A program made the translations under genes and the position numbers. Positions 9,138-20,072 of a stretch of DNA of 64,000 nt are shown here, piece by piece. The DNA is from Mesorhizobium sp. WSM3860. GTDB taxonomy: Bacteria; Pseudomonadota; Alphaproteobacteria; Rhizobiales; Rhizobiaceae. Each line of letters opens with the position of its first letter. The stretch's first letter is position 1. The notes beneath the pieces were generated by a model. That model was not told the DNA's origin and searched no databases. It saw only the letters and a program-made list of their open reading frames with translations. The stretch lies in contig NZ_NSGF01000003.1 in NCBI RefSeq assembly GCF_002294995.1, positions 186,001-250,000 on the forward strand, given 5' to 3'.

Positions 9138-10283
9138 TTAGCGGAACAAATATTTAGACACTTCAGGATTGCCGCGGCGCCACATCACATTGTCCAGAAA
9201 ATAGTGATGCACGTTGATGAAGATCAGCACGATGAAGAAGAACAGCGAGGACCCGAGGACTTGCTTGTCGTAGGGGATCAAGGCAGTCATCGCCATCGGG
9301 ATTAGCCAGAAGCCGAGATATCCGAGCGCACCACCCCCAACGATGAATCCAAGAACCCTAAGCCTGTAGAGGGGCCCGAGAAGAGACAGTATCTGCGGTT
9401 GCGGGTTGCTTGCGGCATCCGCGACGTCGCGCTCGACGTTCGTCTGGTAGCGCCAGACCACGGCCAGATATTGCAGCGAGTGGAGCGCCGGCACCACAAG
9501 CAACCAGAGCGGGTTTATTCTCGCGATCAGGATCCACAGATAGAGCGACGCGACATAGGCTACGATGCCGTTATACGGCAGGACGCGACCATTTCTGTGC
9601 CAGCGGTTGATCAGCATCAGAACCGTGGCCGCCGTCGAGGCAACGGCCGCCAGCAGGGCGATGTTGGCTATCCAGGAAGGGACCGCGAATGTGTAATATT
9701 CCAGGCCGTAATATTTCCCTTGAGTCACCGCCGTGTTCGTCTGGAGCCATGCCAGGATCCACACGACATAGCTGTTGACCAGCAGCACCTTCTTGTCCCG
9801 GTTGTCGAAGAATTTACGCTTCAGGACGGCGTCGACCATCAGCATGCCGTAGCCTTGCTTGACGTAGTGCCAACCGACGAAGAAGAACATTGCGTTGGCT
9901 GCGTATCCCAGCAGCCGAGTGTCCGCCCTTGCCGCGCCATATGCAAAGAACGCGGCCATGATCAGGGGCACGACGATGCCCGCGAAAATGTAGCGAAGCT
10001 GCAGGCTCCTGTCGTATCCATTGCCGCTCACCTTGCGTCCGAAATTGCGATAGAAAATCTGGTACGAGTGGGCGAAGTGGGGGTAGTTGACCAAGTATGC
10101 CACGACGACCATGGTTGCAGCGACGAGGCCTTCATATTCGAGCGGCACCAGGAACAGGATCGGCAGGATCAGAAACGCGCTGCCGCCGAGCATGAGGAAA
10201 TCGGCGACCGGGCCAAAGAGATATTTGCCAGGCAGCGTCGCCGCTTTAGCGGCTGAAGCATCCACCGAAAGGTCAAGTGCCAT
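9138..10283 (-). CDS. Multi-pass membrane protein with conserved histidine motifs, function unknown
   Basis: This 381-residue protein has about nine hydrophobic segments. Histidines lie in short motifs at membrane edges: YPHFAHSY (67-74; H69, H72), HYVKQGYG (139-146), HSLQY (268-272) and NVHHYFLDN (357-365; H359, H360). Such spacing recalls integral-membrane di-metal enzymes (desaturases, hydroxylases, Brp/Blh-type carotene cleavage enzymes), but no exact family motif is met, so an enzymatic role is only a guess. The gene stands alone, leftward, converging on dprA, with no informative neighbour. Confidence 0.8.
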   Translation of the reverse strand: MALDLSVDASAAKAATLPGKYLFGPVADFLMLGGSAFLILPILFLVPLEYEGLVAATMVVVAYLVNYPHFAHSYQIFYRNFGRKVSGNGYDRSLQLRYIFAGIVVPLIMAAFFAYGAARADTRLLGYAANAMFFFVGWHYVKQGYGMLMVDAVLKRKFFDNRDKKVLLVNSYVVWILAWLQTNTAVTQGKYYGLEYYTFAVPSWIANIALLAAVASTAATVLMLINRWHRNGRVLPYNGIVAYVASLYLWILIARINPLWLLVVPALHSLQYLAVVWRYQTNVERDVADAASNPQPQILSLLGPLYRLRVLGFIVGGGALGYLGFWLIPMAMTALIPYDKQVLGSSLFFFIVLIFINVHHYFLDNVMWRRGNPEVSKYLFR

Positions 10284-10395
10284 GGTCGAGCTCTCCTTCG
10301 GGAAGGATCGACCTTAGCCGCCACCCCGCCTGGCGACAAGGTTGGGGGGCCGCTCCAGCCTTTGCCGATGCCTCGATCCCCAGTCAGATGGAAAA

Positions 10396-10569
10396 CTAAA
10401 CGCGTTTCGGCGACTGCAGCTCGCGCCCCATCTTTGCCGCCTGAAAGACCGTCAGCAAAACCAGGATCGGCTCACCGTCTGTCGGATTGACCGTCAGGGC
10501 CACGCGGCCGAGTTCGTCACTCATGGCGCAAGTCCAGTCTTTGACGGCGATCACCTTCTTCTCGGGCAA
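10396..10569 (-). CDS. Small hypothetical protein (57 aa, TTG start)
   Basis: The frame is supported by a strong ribosome site, GGGGAGGA, five bases upstream of a TTG at 10569. The 57-residue product begins (M)PEKKVIAVKDWTCAMSD and ends AAKMGRELQSPKRV; a middle stretch reads RVALTVNPTDGEPILVLLT, which looks like beta strands. An open frame extends upstream to an ATG at 10704, but that part is cysteine- and glycine-rich and has no good ribosome site. Function unknown. Confidence 0.5.
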   Translation of the reverse strand: MPEKKVIAVKDWTCAMSDELGRVALTVNPTDGEPILVLLTVFQAAKMGRELQSPKRV

Positions 10570-10752
10570 TTTATCCTCCCCTTGGGCCGCGATCCTGAAG
10601 CAACCTGCCCGGTTGCATGGAACCAGGCATGCAGCGGCCGGCCCACACCGGATCGATCCTCCTCGCCGGCAACCATGGCCCCGGCGGAATTCGAACACAA
10701 GCAATCGCGGATGTGAAAGCTACTGATCAACCGGCGGTATCAGTGGGCACCG

Positions 10753-11292
10753 TCAATTCGCATGATCCAGCAGCCTGGTTGCGACGGTTTCACGGCGATG
10801 CTCGGAATTGGCGCGATCGATGCCGTCTACGGTGATCGCGAACATCCCGTTTTCGATCCTTGCTATCCAGCTCTTTGCCTTTAGATACCAAAGATGAAAT
10901 TCCAGATGTTCTCGCGGGCAGCCTGACAAGCGTTCGAGCTCTTCATCGCCGATGCCAGGATTGTTGACGTCCTGTCGACGTTTTACATAGAGAAGCGACA
11001 GCAGCTTGGCCTGGATGACAACGTCCCGTTCAAGCCCTTTGGCGTCGCTGGCTTCTTCGGTCAGCTCGCGGCGAATGCTCAAATGGTCTCTATACTGGAC
11101 ATCGTATTGGGCGCGTTTGACTGGATCTTTGAGCGTATTATGCGCTTCTACGATTTCGCTGAAGCGTGACTCATTGCCGGTATCCCGATTGTCGGGATGG
11201 TAGCGCATGGCAAAGTAACGAAATATCCGCTCGATCGTTTCCGAATTCGCGTTCGGGCTGATCTCGAGCAGCTCATAGTAGTCAACGAACAT
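10753..11292 (-). CDS. J-domain (DnaJ-like) protein
   Basis: The 179-residue protein begins with a J-domain: DYYELLEISPNANSETI (4-20), the diagnostic HPD tripeptide at 32-34 and a final DPVKRAQYD helix (56-64). J-domains stimulate the ATPase of Hsp70 (DnaK). There is no Gly/Phe region or zinc finger. The C-terminal 100 residues (ERDVVIQAKLLSLLYVKRRQ onward) look like a winged-helix-type domain, GIGDEELERLSGCPREHLEF, so this is a specialised co-chaperone rather than DnaJ. The ATG at 11292 starts the domain; an upstream extension to 11433 is not conserved-looking. Confidence 0.82.
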   Translation of the reverse strand: MFVDYYELLEISPNANSETIERIFRYFAMRYHPDNRDTGNESRFSEIVEAHNTLKDPVKRAQYDVQYRDHLSIRRELTEEASDAKGLERDVVIQAKLLSLLYVKRRQDVNNPGIGDEELERLSGCPREHLEFHLWYLKAKSWIARIENGMFAITVDGIDRANSEHRRETVATRLLDHAN

Positions 11293-11817
11293 AGTGGTGA
11301 TTCCACAGAATCGATATTGCGACACCACTCCCCAACGGCAGCATCGCGCAACCGCCCTGCCCGCGCAAGCCGCGTACCGAGCATGAGTGACTCCCCGCAA
11401 GCGATTTTGCGGAACCTGGCAGTCAGAACTCACGGAAGCCTGTTGAGCGGCCTAGGCGGGACGCTGCGTCAAGGATGCCCTTAACTCATGTTAACGCGAG
11501 CTGGCATCGACGGGAGAGGCAACAGCAGCGCCGGCAGGATCGCGTCGGGAAGAACTCGCCGGGCGAGGCCCCCAACAACGGCCTTCAAGCCCGACGAGCT
11601 GCCGGGGATCAAGCCGGCCATGCCTGCGGTGCAAAGCCGGTGCCAAGCATTCCCGTCCTAAAACGAGACAGGAAGACCAAATGCCACCTGGTCGGGTATG
11701 GTTAGACTGGCTGCAAGCTTTCGACGGAGTGGCGCATCCGCAACACGAGCAGGCGCGTAGCGGCAAACGGTGCCATGACGACAAACGCCATGGCAAGCGG
11801 GCGGGACTGGCGGCACC
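11293..11817. other. Non-coding stretch upstream of the phage remnant
   Basis: No convincing gene is seen in about 525 bases between the J-domain gene and the tape-measure remnant. Frames are short and lack ribosome sites. The content is plausibly decayed prophage DNA, given its neighbour, but I recognise no second phage gene in it. Confidence 0.4.
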
Positions 11818-11970
11818 GTGGCGGTCACAAACAACATCTCTATTGACGCACGTGGCGCCCAACAGGGCGTTGGTGAGGAAATCAAGAAGGCGCTCGCTGA
11901 GTACGACAAAGGCGGCGTGCAGCGCACTGTTGCCTCTATTCGGCAGACCAACGTTCGAGGGATGATGTAG
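11779..11970 (+). pseudogene. Phage tail tape-measure protein, C-terminal remnant
   Basis: The open frame after a stop at 11776 ends with about 50 residues that include VTNNISIDARGAQQGVGEEI and a final VASIRQTNVRGMM. This looks like the conserved C-terminus of lambdoid and Rhizobiales-prophage tail tape-measure proteins (poly-Asn/ISIDARGA stretch, helix, terminal RRG-type end). A full tape-measure gene is over 600 codons; here only the tail end survives, preceded by an in-frame TGA and no ribosome site. I infer decay of a prophage that once sat near the tRNA-Lys gene. Confidence 0.6.
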
Positions 11971-12033
11971 GCTGTCAGCGGTAAGCGTAGTGACGAAATA
12001 TTCCTGCTTGGGCTAGCCAACTAGCGGCTGCAG

Positions 12034-12399
12034 CTACTGAATCACCACGTTCGCCGCATACCACATCTCGTCGGCCTGATTGTACCGAAGATCCATCGAG
12101 TAGTGTGACCGAAGATTGGCGCCGAAGCTGTTTTCGGAGTCCACATAGGCATTTACTCTGAATTGGCAGTAGCCGCTGACCGTGGTCGATACGCCGTCCA
12201 ACGATGACCATGGAAACGACGCCGTTGCAGGGGCCTTCAGTCGGTCTTTGACGAATTTCAGAGACATCACGAACGCCATGGTTGTGTCGGTGCAGTCGTC
12301 GTGAGATGCAGCGGCCGGTGTGCTCGCTGGCCCCTTGTAGAGGCCTATTGCCACCAGCGCGGCAAAACCGATGCCGATGAGTCTATCTATCACCTTCAT
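12034..12399 (-). CDS. Hypothetical exported protein, prophage-associated type
   Basis: This 121-residue protein starts MKVIDRLIGIGFAALVAIGL, a signal peptide or membrane anchor, followed by a soluble domain with DDCTDTTMAFVMSLKFVKDR and LKAPATASFP and a C-terminal beta region. I recall similar proteins in phages and genomic islands, always uncharacterised. The start at 12399 is the methionine of the hydrophobic N-terminus. Lower G+C than the flanking core genes and closeness to the tape-measure remnant suggest transferred DNA. Confidence 0.65.
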   Translation of the reverse strand: MKVIDRLIGIGFAALVAIGLYKGPASTPAAASHDDCTDTTMAFVMSLKFVKDRLKAPATASFPWSSLDGVSTTVSGYCQFRVNAYVDSENSFGANLRSHYSMDLRYNQADEMWYAANVVIQ

Positions 12400-12476
12400 T
12401 TGAATCCCCCTACCCTTGCCGACCAATACTTAAGCGGTCTGTGGCGTGGGATCGAGCGGAAAGAGACTCCGATCCT

Positions 12477-13064
12477 TTACACAGATTCCGTCGTCTGTGT
12501 CGAATCTACCTTGGTGGCTTGACGCCTTACGATGGCGTCCTGATACCGCTGAAAATTCCAATACCAAAGTATTCCGCCAAATAGCGCAATGATGCCCCCG
12601 GCCCAATACCCAGCCTCAAATATTGTTGCAGAGGCTAATCCAGATCTAACACTCGCGATTCCAATCTGCGACTCCCTCTGGGTTTTCGCCCACTCGGCCA
12701 ATATAGCTTCGTACTCAGCTCGAGCGGCCTCCAACTCCTTATTCAAATCGTCGGCGACGGAGGTCATTGCAACGACACGCAGCTTTAAATCAGGTAGATC
12801 AGGCTTCGCCTCATCAGCTCGGCGCTCTAATTCGGCAACATCAAATTTCGCGGTGCCAACCCGATTCTGTAACCGTTCGAAGCTCTTTTGGAATGTATGA
12901 ACTCGCCGATCCACCGCATCCCTTGCTGCTTCAATATTTGACAGCGTGTCGTTGGCTTTCGAGTTGACTGTCATCCAACTCCACATCGAAAACGCGCACA
13001 GCAGGATCCCAAGCGTGGTCATGAATTTGTAAAGGTTGTCGGTCGGCAAGGATGGTACTGTCAC
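12477..13064 (-). CDS. Hypothetical membrane protein with periplasmic coiled coil
   Basis: The 195-residue protein has a hydrophobic segment at about 14-34, a long charged helical region (38-140) with heptad-like spacing that should form a coiled coil, and a second hydrophobic segment at about 150-168 (YWAGGIIALFGGILWYW). The composition is poorer in G+C than the neighbours. No family recognised. It lies between tRNA-Lys and other phage-type genes, so it may be island cargo. Confidence 0.7.
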   Translation of the reverse strand: MTVPSLPTDNLYKFMTTLGILLCAFSMWSWMTVNSKANDTLSNIEAARDAVDRRVHTFQKSFERLQNRVGTAKFDVAELERRADEAKPDLPDLKLRVVAMTSVADDLNKELEAARAEYEAILAEWAKTQRESQIGIASVRSGLASATIFEAGYWAGGIIALFGGILWYWNFQRYQDAIVRRQATKVDSTQTTESV

Positions 13065-13215
13065 CAGAGCGCCCTCACATTTGTGCTGCCGCTCTCCTTT
13101 AGCATTGTCTGGGAGTTGCGGAAGATGGGAACGCTAAATGCGATCGGCGCGTGCGCAATTCTTGCGCTGGCGCACGAAAAATCGCTACCAATATCACCTA
13201 ACTTATTGATTTTAT

Positions 13216-13291
13216 TGGTGAGCGCGATGGGATTCGAACCCATGACCTACTGATTAAAAGTCAGTTGCTCTACCGGCTGAGCTACGCGCTC
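13216..13291 (-). tRNA. tRNA-Lys (anticodon TTT)
   Basis: The minus strand folds as a cloverleaf: acceptor GAGCGCG pairs with CGCGCTC, the D-arm includes AGCTCAGCCGGTAGAGC, the anticodon loop is CTTTTAA with anticodon TTT, the T-arm contains GGTTCGAATCC, and the 3' CCA is encoded. Length is 76 nt including CCA. The CCA end faces the phage-type genes at 11.8-13.1 kb, consistent with use of the tRNA 3' end as an integration site, although I could not find a second copy of the 3' end. Confidence 0.97.
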
Positions 13292-13576
13292 CCGCGGGCT
13301 CAAAACGCCGCCCTCGAAATTGCGCGGAACATAGGGAGAGTGCCGCGACCGGTCAACCGGAAAAACACGAGCCTTCCAAGGCGGATTTCGAACGGATCCC
13401 GAAGGGGCGCTTAGGGTGTCCGGGAGAAGCTTTCGGTGCCTCCGCCAATGACCCGGACCCGGGTCACTTCAGAAATCCCTACAATAACAAGACCTTGATG
13501 TTGGAGCGGGAACCATTGCAACCCGGACCCGTTTCGGAACACAGGGACGATTACGAACCCTCGAGGAGTAACATCA

Positions 13577-14032
13577 ATGAATAGGATCGCATCGGGCCTG
13601 GTGGCAGCCGCCCTCTCGGCGTCGTTCATCGCGGCGGAGATGGTGCCGGTCAACGCTCAGCCAGCTTATGTGCCACAACCCCAAGGCCTCTCGTCGGATG
13701 TCCAGACCGTGCAGTATCGGGATTGGAGACGACACCGCAGCTTCAACCGCGATTTCTCGCGTCGGGACGGCGCCATCTACTGGAACGGCCATCGCGGCTA
13801 CCGTGAATATCGCCGCGGCTATCGCCGCCATGGCGATTATTGGTTCCCGCTCGCTGCCTTCGCCACCGGCGCGCTGATTACCGGCGCCATCATCAACAGC
13901 CAGAACCGCATCTATCGCGGTGGCGATGCGCATGTGCAGTGGTGCTACGACCGCTATCGGTCTTATCGCGCCTCAGACAACACCTTCCAGCCCTACAACG
14001 GCCCGCGTCAGCAGTGCGTTTCGCCCTACTGA
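13577..14032 (+). CDS. BA14K-family protein
   Basis: This 151-residue exported protein has a signal peptide (about 1-28, ending VNAQ), an Arg/Tyr-rich middle ([18 protein letters not shown]), one hydrophobic segment ([15 protein letters not shown]), and the BA14K signature at the C-terminus: [19 protein letters not shown], then PYNGPRQQC. The family, named from a Brucella 14-kDa immunoreactive lectin-like protein, is found in Hyphomicrobiales and is surface or periplasmic. A GAGGAGTAACATCA leader precedes the ATG. Confidence 0.9.
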   Translation: MNRIASGLVAAALSASFIAAEMVPVNAQPAYVPQPQGLSSDVQTVQYRDWRRHRSFNRDFSRRDGAIYWNGHRGYREYRRGYRRHGDYWFPLAAFATGALITGAIINSQNRIYRGGDAHVQWCYDRYRSYRASDNTFQPYNGPRQQCVSPY

Positions 14033-14101
14033 CAGCCTCCAGTCAGTACCCAGGGTCGTTGACCGAGCCCGTGCCGCCAGGCACGGGCTCTCTGTTGGAA
14101 T

Positions 14102-14581
14102 TCAGCTGGCCCAGTTGACGCTTTTGAATATCAGGTACAGGCCACCGCCTTCCCCTCGCGGTGAGCGATAGGCTCCGAGCGCGTTGCAAATCCGAACCAA
14201 GGCGCCGGTCAGTCCCCAACCAAGCGCTTCAAGGTCATCCGCCTCGTCGACCACATAAGCCTGCGCCAGTTCGTCTATGCCCTTCTCCTCGCCGAATGAC
14301 CGAACCAGTTTGGCGTCGCTGAGAAGGTCGCCCGGCAAATTTGAATTTGCCCAAGCCCAGAGCCAGTTGTCCGCCTTGGCGCTTGTAGAGCCGGCAATCT
14401 GTATGTGAGCGACCACCTTGACGACACTGTCTGCCGAAAAAAGCAGTTTTCCGGTCGTTAAGTCATAGTCGTAGCGCTGCCAGCTGCCGAGGCGGAATTC
14501 ATCCTGCAAACGATGGTTCTTGGCGTTCAGCTGGTCGAAAGCCTCGTCACGCCATGCGGGATACCAGTCTGGATGCTTCAT
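14102..14581 (-). CDS. DUF6882-like hypothetical protein
   Basis: The 159-residue protein starts MKHPDWYPAWRDEAFDQL. Features that match my memory of the DUF6882 family are WLWAWANSNLPG, the FGEEKGIDELA segment and DDLEALGWGLTGALVRICNA, GAYR near the C-terminus. It has no signal peptide, so a cytosolic location is expected. Function unknown. I took the ATG at 14581 rather than the upstream one at 14623, since the additional 14 residues are low-complexity Arg/Gly. Confidence 0.72.
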   Translation of the reverse strand: MKHPDWYPAWRDEAFDQLNAKNHRLQDEFRLGSWQRYDYDLTTGKLLFSADSVVKVVAHIQIAGSTSAKADNWLWAWANSNLPGDLLSDAKLVRSFGEEKGIDELAQAYVVDEADDLEALGWGLTGALVRICNALGAYRSPRGEGGGLYLIFKSVNWAS

Positions 14582-14612
14582 GCCCCCTCGCCTTGCGGTG
14601 CCCCCGCGCCCC

Positions 14613-16106
14613 CTATTGCACACTCAGCGTCCTGCGCACTGCGTCGCGCCAGCCACTCAGCTTGGCGGAACGGGCGGCGGCGTCCATATCCGGCTTGAAG
14701 CGCTTATCGAGAGCCCAGGTCTTGGCGAATTCCTTCGCCTTCGGCCACACGCCGGCTTTGGATCCGGCAAGCCAGGCGGCACCCAGCGCGGTCGTTTCGA
14801 GGATGGTCGGCCGGTCGACTGGCGCGTCGAGGAGGTCGGCCAGCCTCTGCATGGTCCAATCGGATGCGACCATGCCGCCGTCGACCCGCAGCACGGTTTT
14901 GGCGGACGCGCCCTTCCAGTCCTTGCGCATGGCGTCGAGCAGGTCACGCGTCTGGAAGGCGACGGATTCGAGCGCCGCTCGCGCGAACTCGGCCGGGCCT
15001 GAATTGCGCGTCAGGCCGAAGATCGCGCCGCGGGCATCCGCGTCCCAGTGCGGCGCGCCGAGGCCGACAAAGGCCGGCACCAGATAGACTTCTTGAGCCG
15101 GGTCGGCAGCTGCCGCGAGCATGCCGCTCTGCTCGGCCTTGCCGATCACCTTGATGCCGTCGCGCAGCCATTGCACGGCGGCACCCGCAATGAAGATCGA
15201 ACCCTCCAGCGCATAGGTGGTCTTGCCGTTCAGCCGATAGGCAATGGTGGTCAAGAGCCGGTTCTTCGAGCGCACCAGATCGGCGCCGGTGTTGAGCAGC
15301 GCGAAACAGCCGGTGCCGTAAGTGGACTTCATCATGCCCGGCTCGAAACACGCCTGGCCGATGGTCGCTGCGTGCTGGTCGCCGGCGACCCCGAGAATCC
15401 GCATCTCGGCACCGAAAAGGCTCTTCTCGGTGACACCGAAATCATCGGCGCAATCCTTCACCTGCGGCAGGATCGCGGCCGGTATGTTCAGGATGGACAG
15501 CAGCTCGTCGTCCCAGACGTTCCTCTCGATGTTGTAAACCAGTGTACGCGAGGCGTTGGTGGCATCGGTGGCGTGTACCTTGCCGCCTGTCAGGCGCCAG
15601 ATGAGGAAACTGTCGATCGTGCCGGCGAGCAATTCGCCCTTCTCGGCGCGTCTCCTCGCGCCCTTCACCTTGTCCAGCATCCAGGCGATCTTGGTGCCGG
15701 AGAAATACGGATCGAGCAGCAGCCCGGTCTTCTTCGTGAATGTCTTCTCCAGCCCTTGCTTCTTGAGCTTCTGGCAAAGCGGCGCGGTCCGCCGGTCCTG
15801 CCACACGATCGCGTTGTGGATCGGTTTTCCCGTCGCCCTGTCCCAGATGACCACCGTTTCCCGCTGGTTGGTGATGCCGATCGCGGCCACATCCGATGCA
15901 GCGCAACCGGCAGCCTTCAGCGCCGCCTTCACTGTCGCGAGCACGCTTGCCCAAATGTCTTCCGGGTCATGCTCGACCCAGCCGGAAGCCGGATAATGCT
16001 GCGTGAATTCCTGCTGGCCCGTGCCGGCGACTTTCATCTTGTCGTCGAACAGGATCGCCCGGGTCGAGGTCGTTCCCTGGTCGATGGCCAGCACAAAACC
16101 GCTCAT
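14613..16106 (-). CDS. glpK: Glycerol kinase
   Basis: GlpK phosphorylates glycerol with ATP to sn-glycerol-3-phosphate. The 497-residue protein has the FGGY-kinase start [16 protein letters not shown] (6-21), [10 protein letters not shown] for glycerol contact, the VAGDQHAA and STYGTGCF phosphate loops, and the C-terminal [10 protein letters not shown] motif. It is the last gene of the leftward glycerol locus, 90 bases after the glpV stop, with a strong hairpin in that gap. Confidence 0.97.
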   Translation of the reverse strand: MSGFVLAIDQGTTSTRAILFDDKMKVAGTGQQEFTQHYPASGWVEHDPEDIWASVLATVKAALKAAGCAASDVAAIGITNQRETVVIWDRATGKPIHNAIVWQDRRTAPLCQKLKKQGLEKTFTKKTGLLLDPYFSGTKIAWMLDKVKGARRRAEKGELLAGTIDSFLIWRLTGGKVHATDATNASRTLVYNIERNVWDDELLSILNIPAAILPQVKDCADDFGVTEKSLFGAEMRILGVAGDQHAATIGQACFEPGMMKSTYGTGCFALLNTGADLVRSKNRLLTTIAYRLNGKTTYALEGSIFIAGAAVQWLRDGIKVIGKAEQSGMLAAAADPAQEVYLVPAFVGLGAPHWDADARGAIFGLTRNSGPAEFARAALESVAFQTRDLLDAMRKDWKGASAKTVLRVDGGMVASDWTMQRLADLLDAPVDRPTILETTALGAAWLAGSKAGVWPKAKEFAKTWALDKRFKPDMDAAARSAKLSGWRDAVRRTLSVQ

Positions 16107-16130
16107 TCCGTCCCTCCACCTCTCATGCGA

Positions 16131-16159
16131 CAGGGGAGACGGCCAAGCCGCCTCCCCTG
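16131..16159. promoter_or_regulatory. Hairpin between glpV and glpK
   Basis: An inverted repeat, CAGGGGAG-A-CGGC / CAA / GCCG-C-CTCCCCTG, gives a 12-bp stem with one mismatch and a three-base loop. There is no T-run after it on the coding (minus) strand, so it is more likely an mRNA-stabilising or partial-termination element that sets a higher level of the binding-protein message than of the kinase message. That role is inference. Confidence 0.6.
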
Positions 16160-16196
16160 CATTACCTACACAGGCTCGCAGGCCTGCGTCATGCAG

Positions 16197-17927
<1,731 letters not shown>

Positions 17928-18004
17928 GTGTTTCCTCCAGTCTTAGGTTGCAAGTGCGATCTGGAGCGGTCGCCAGCACGCGGCCGCTCCAACTATTTCC
18001 CCCT

Positions 18005-18292
18005 CTATACGTATCGGAATACGCCGATCGCGTAGACCACGGAGAGAGCGAGAGCCCACCACAGGTTGGGCCCAACGAGACCCAGCCAAGCGAGATGGAT
18101 AAAGGCGCTGCCGAGCAGCGACAGGAAGAGGCGGTCGCCGCGCGTCGTTTCGAAGCGCAGGATACCGACGCGCGGATTGCCGCCCGGCGAGGCATATTCC
18201 CAGGCCGCCATGCCGCACAGCAGCAGCAGTACGGTTCCGAAGAAAGCCGCCGTCGGCCAGGTCCACGCCATCCAGGAGAAGTCGAGGTTCAT
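18005..18292 (-). CDS. glpU: GlpU, small membrane protein of the glycerol transporter (DUF2160)
   Basis: This 95-residue protein has two to three hydrophobic segments (about 12-32, 57-75 and 76-93) and starts MNLDFSWMAWTWPTAAFFG. DUF2160 proteins occur in glycerol ABC operons, here three bases after glpQ and 77 before glpV. The precise role is not established; an accessory membrane subunit is likely. Confidence 0.88.
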   Translation of the reverse strand: MNLDFSWMAWTWPTAAFFGTVLLLLCGMAAWEYASPGGNPRVGILRFETTRGDRLFLSLLGSAFIHLAWLGLVGPNLWWALALSVVYAIGVFRYV

Positions 18293-18295
18293 CGA

Positions 18296-19204
<909 letters not shown>

Positions 19205-19205
19205 C

Positions 19206-20072
19206 TCAGCGCTCCGCGTCGTAGTTGGTCATCACGGTGTAGAACACCCACGACAACAACAGGATGATCAGGAAATAGACCAGCGACATGGCCGCCGCCG
19301 GACCGAGGTCGAACTGACCGAGCGCCATCTTGACGAGGTCGATCGACAGGAAGGTGGTCGAATTGCCGGGACCGCCGCCGGTGACGACGAAGGGCTCGGT
19401 ATAGATCATAAAGGAGTCCATGAAGCGCAGCAGCACCGCGATCAGCAGCACGCGCTGCATCTTCGGCAGCTGGATGTAGCGGAACACCGCCCAGCGCGAG
19501 GCGCCGTCGATCTTGGCCGCCTGGTAGAAGGCGTCAGGGATCGAAACCAGACCGGCATAACAGAGCAGCACGACCAGGCTCGTCCAATGCCAGACGTCCA
19601 TGATGATGACGGTGACCCACGCGTCGATCGGATCCTGAACATAGTTGTAGTCGACGCCGAACGCGTTGACGTAGTAGCCGAGCAGGCCGATGTCGTTGCG
19701 GCCGAAGACCTGCCAGATCGTGCCCACGACGTTCCATGGGATGAGCAGCGGCAGTGCCATCAGCACCAGGCAGACCGGCACGCCCCAGCCCTTCTTCGGC
19801 ATGTTGAGGGCGATGAAGATGCCGAGAGGCACCTCGATCGCCAGGATGATGAAGGAGAAGATCAGGTTGCGCACCATCGCTTCCCAGAAGCGGTCGGAGG
19901 CGAGCAACTCCTCGAACCACTCGGTGCCGGCCCAGAAGAAGACGTTGTTGCCGAACGTGTCCTGCACCGAATAGTTGACGACCGTCATCAGCGGGATGAC
20001 GGCCGAGAACGCCACCAGCACCAGCACCGGCAGGACAAGGAACCAGGCTTTGTTGTTCCAGGTCTTTTCCAT
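19206..20072 (-). CDS. glpP: Glycerol ABC transporter permease GlpP
   Basis: This 288-residue permease of the MalF/UgpA type has six membrane segments and an EAA loop reading IPDAFYQAAKIDGASRWAVF. It begins directly after the glpT stop, with no gap, so translation is coupled to the ATPase. Co-located glpD, glpK and the rhizobial gene order support glycerol as the substrate. Confidence 0.92.
   Translation of the reverse strand: MEKTWNNKAWFLVLPVLVLVAFSAVIPLMTVVNYSVQDTFGNNVFFWAGTEWFEELLASDRFWEAMVRNLIFSFIILAIEVPLGIFIALNMPKKGWGVPVCLVLMALPLLIPWNVVGTIWQVFGRNDIGLLGYYVNAFGVDYNYVQDPIDAWVTVIIMDVWHWTSLVVLLCYAGLVSIPDAFYQAAKIDGASRWAVFRYIQLPKMQRVLLIAVLLRFMDSFMIYTEPFVVTGGGPGNSTTFLSIDLVKMALGQFDLGPAAAMSLVYFLIILLLSWVFYTVMTNYDAER

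Noticed and set aside
10684..10715. Partial tRNA-like sequence (GAATTCGAACAC) as a second attachment site
   Set aside because: Only about a dozen bases resemble a T-arm and they do not match the tRNA-Lys 3' end.
13449..13466. TGACCCG-GACC-CGGGTCA hairpin upstream of the BA14K gene
   Set aside because: Could be an operator or a terminator, but there is no support from position or family; kept out of the features.
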